Part shown: in pieces, positions 14,608 through 15,477 of the stretch
How positions within the stretch are numbered: the stretch's first letter is position 1
Layout: each line of letters begins with the position of its first letter
Assembly (NCBI GenBank): GCA_030642405.1
Contig: DAOWNV010000031.1
Location: forward strand, 1 to 15,477
DNA length: 15,477 nt
From: Desulfosarcina sp.
GTDB lineage: Bacteria; Desulfobacterota; Desulfobacteria; Desulfobacterales; Desulfosarcinaceae
Direction: 5' to 3'
Notes under the pieces: model-generated
The model's database searches: none
What the model was told of the DNA's origin: nothing
What the model saw: only the letters and a program-made list of their open reading frames with translations
Position numbers and translations under genes: made by a program

Positions 14608-14747
14608 CCTGACAAGGCATCGGCAGTAGGACGTTTAAACTTTAGGGGGAAAAGATATCAAGGTAAGGGATATGACTAGGGGTGTGTTTCGACGAAAATG
14701 ATGAATCAGACCGACTTTAAAGCTGATTTGAAGAGGTACCTACCGAA

Positions 14748-15245
14748 TCACGGATTAACGACTTTAATTTTCGCAACCTCGGATTCAAAGGTGTCCATAC
14801 CCTCTTTACCGATTTCCAACAGTTTGGTGTGAGCATCTATGATTGCCCTAATCTGCACTTCGATTTGAATTCGCTGCCGCTTAAGCTCGACAATATCTTC
14901 ATGGAGCTGGGAAAGCCTGTTATGTGCTCGATTGAGAATTTTTTCGGCTTTAACCTCAGCATCTGCAACAATGATTTCGGCCGATTTACGTGCATTTTCC
15001 TTCAATTGTTCAAGGAGTTTTTGAGAATTGAGCATGGCCCGTTTAAAGGTTTCCTCCCTCTCTTTGTACTCCTCTTTTTCCAACTTATGGCGACGCAACT
15101 CTTCATCCTGACGTTTAACGGTCTGCTCAAGCATTGCAAATGCATCAGCGGTTTGATCTAAAAAACGATCCACTTCCCGCACATCAAATCCCCGAAAACG
15201 GACCTTGAATTGCTGTTGTTGAATATCCAACGATGTCGGTTTCAT
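14748..15245 (-). CDS. divIVA: DivIVA-domain coiled-coil protein
   Basis: DivIVA proteins bind curved membrane at cell poles or septa and recruit partners. The 165-residue protein has the conserved N-terminal DivIVA segment (about 1-40, with FRGFDVREVDRFLD at 17-30) and then a long charged coiled coil (about 40-150) rich in Glu, Lys, Arg and Gln. There is no membrane segment. AGGA lies nine bases before the ATG. It follows the yggT-type gene by 26 bases, a pairing also known in Gram-positive bacteria (ylmG-divIVA region). The role in a Gram-negative cell is not established here; polar organisation is a reasonable guess, given the pilus motor genes next to it. Confidence 0.9.
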   Translation of the reverse strand: MKPTSLDIQQQQFKVRFRGFDVREVDRFLDQTADAFAMLEQTVKRQDEELRRHKLEKEEYKEREETFKRAMLNSQKLLEQLKENARKSAEIIVADAEVKAEKILNRAHNRLSQLHEDIVELKRQRIQIEVQIRAIIDAHTKLLEIGKEGMDTFESEVAKIKVVNP

Positions 15246-15271
15246 TTATACATTCCTGTCAAAAGGTCTGG

Positions 15272-15477
15272 TTAAATAAGGGAAGCTGCAACTCGCATCA
15301 AACTGTTGACAACGAAAGTACGTAAAAAAATAATGACAAGGAAAACAATAATGGGAGAAAAGTCGATTCCTCCAAAATTGATCGGGAGCTTGGATCGGAT
15401 TGGATAAAGTACAGGCTCCGTAGCATTGTGTATAAATCGTACAATAGCATTGCGCGGATCAGGATTGACCCAGGAAA
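15272..15477 (-). CDS. YggT-family membrane protein (partial, N-terminus outside the window)
   Basis: Sixty-seven C-terminal residues are visible, ending at TAA (15274-15272). They contain the YggT signature: WVNPDPRNAIVRFI, then TEPVLYPIR, then PINFGGIDFSPII, and a final hydrophobic helix (about the last 27 residues). YggT/YlmG proteins are small two-part integral membrane proteins linked to cell shape and division in several bacteria and to photosynthetic membranes in plastids. The frame is open through the right edge, and the coding strand and neighbour divIVA agree with an operon. Confidence 0.93.
   Translation of the reverse strand, partial: SWVNPDPRNAIVRFIHNATEPVLYPIRSKLPINFGGIDFSPIIVFLVIIFLRTFVVNSLMRVAASLI

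Noticed and set aside
14703..14727. Hairpin AATCAG/CTGATT after divIVA as a terminator
   Set aside because: The stem is only 6 bp with a 13-base loop and no T tract follows on the minus strand.

Overview
The window looks like chromosomal housekeeping DNA from a Gram-negative, Deltaproteobacteria-type (Desulfobacterota, perhaps Desulfobacterales-like) bacterium. This placement is an inference. It rests on protein style, on the run tilS-ftsH-folP-ybbR-coaX, on a DivIVA protein next to YggT in a cell with PilT motors, and on an MJ0042-type zinc-ribbon protein. No rRNA, tRNA, IS element, phage gene or CRISPR array was found.

Layout. (1) Positions 1-1873, plus strand: the tail of an unidentified gene, then an acyl-CoA synthetase of the AMP-binding family. 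(2) Positions 1943-4625, minus strand: grpE then dnaK, ending in a strong intrinsic terminator that separates dnaK from the convergent synthetase gene. dnaK carries an apparent one-base insertion in an A6 run at codons 124-125. Removing one base restores a full 643-residue chaperone. (3) Positions 4869-5117, minus strand: a signal recognition particle RNA of the long type (about 249 nt) with an Alu-like 5' domain, easily missed because only the tetraloop core resembles 4.5S RNA. (4) Positions 5237-11397, plus strand: tilS, ftsH, folP, a YbbR/CdaR-type protein and coaX. These cover tRNA-Ile lysidine formation, membrane proteolysis, folate synthesis, a cyclic-di-AMP-related regulator without its usual cyclase beside it, and pantothenate kinase. 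coaX has its own good promoter. (5) Positions 11416-14578, minus strand: an apparent operon of two PilT-family ATPases, a zinc-ribbon/degenerate-receiver protein and a 52-residue protein. (6) Positions 14748-15477, minus strand: divIVA preceded by the 3' part of a yggT gene that runs off the window.

How the genes fit together. Most of the window supports basic physiology: protein folding and targeting (GrpE, DnaK, SRP RNA), membrane protein quality control (FtsH), translation fidelity (TilS) and cofactor synthesis (FolP, CoaX). The least ordinary part is the pilus-motor operon. One ATPase has the full PilT motif set, including a near-perfect AIRNLIRE box. Its paralogue lacks that box. The two are followed by a predicted zinc-binding protein whose receiver-like domain has Asn where the phospho-accepting Asp should be. 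This could be an uncharacterised control module for twitching-motility retraction, and it is the best candidate here for something undescribed.
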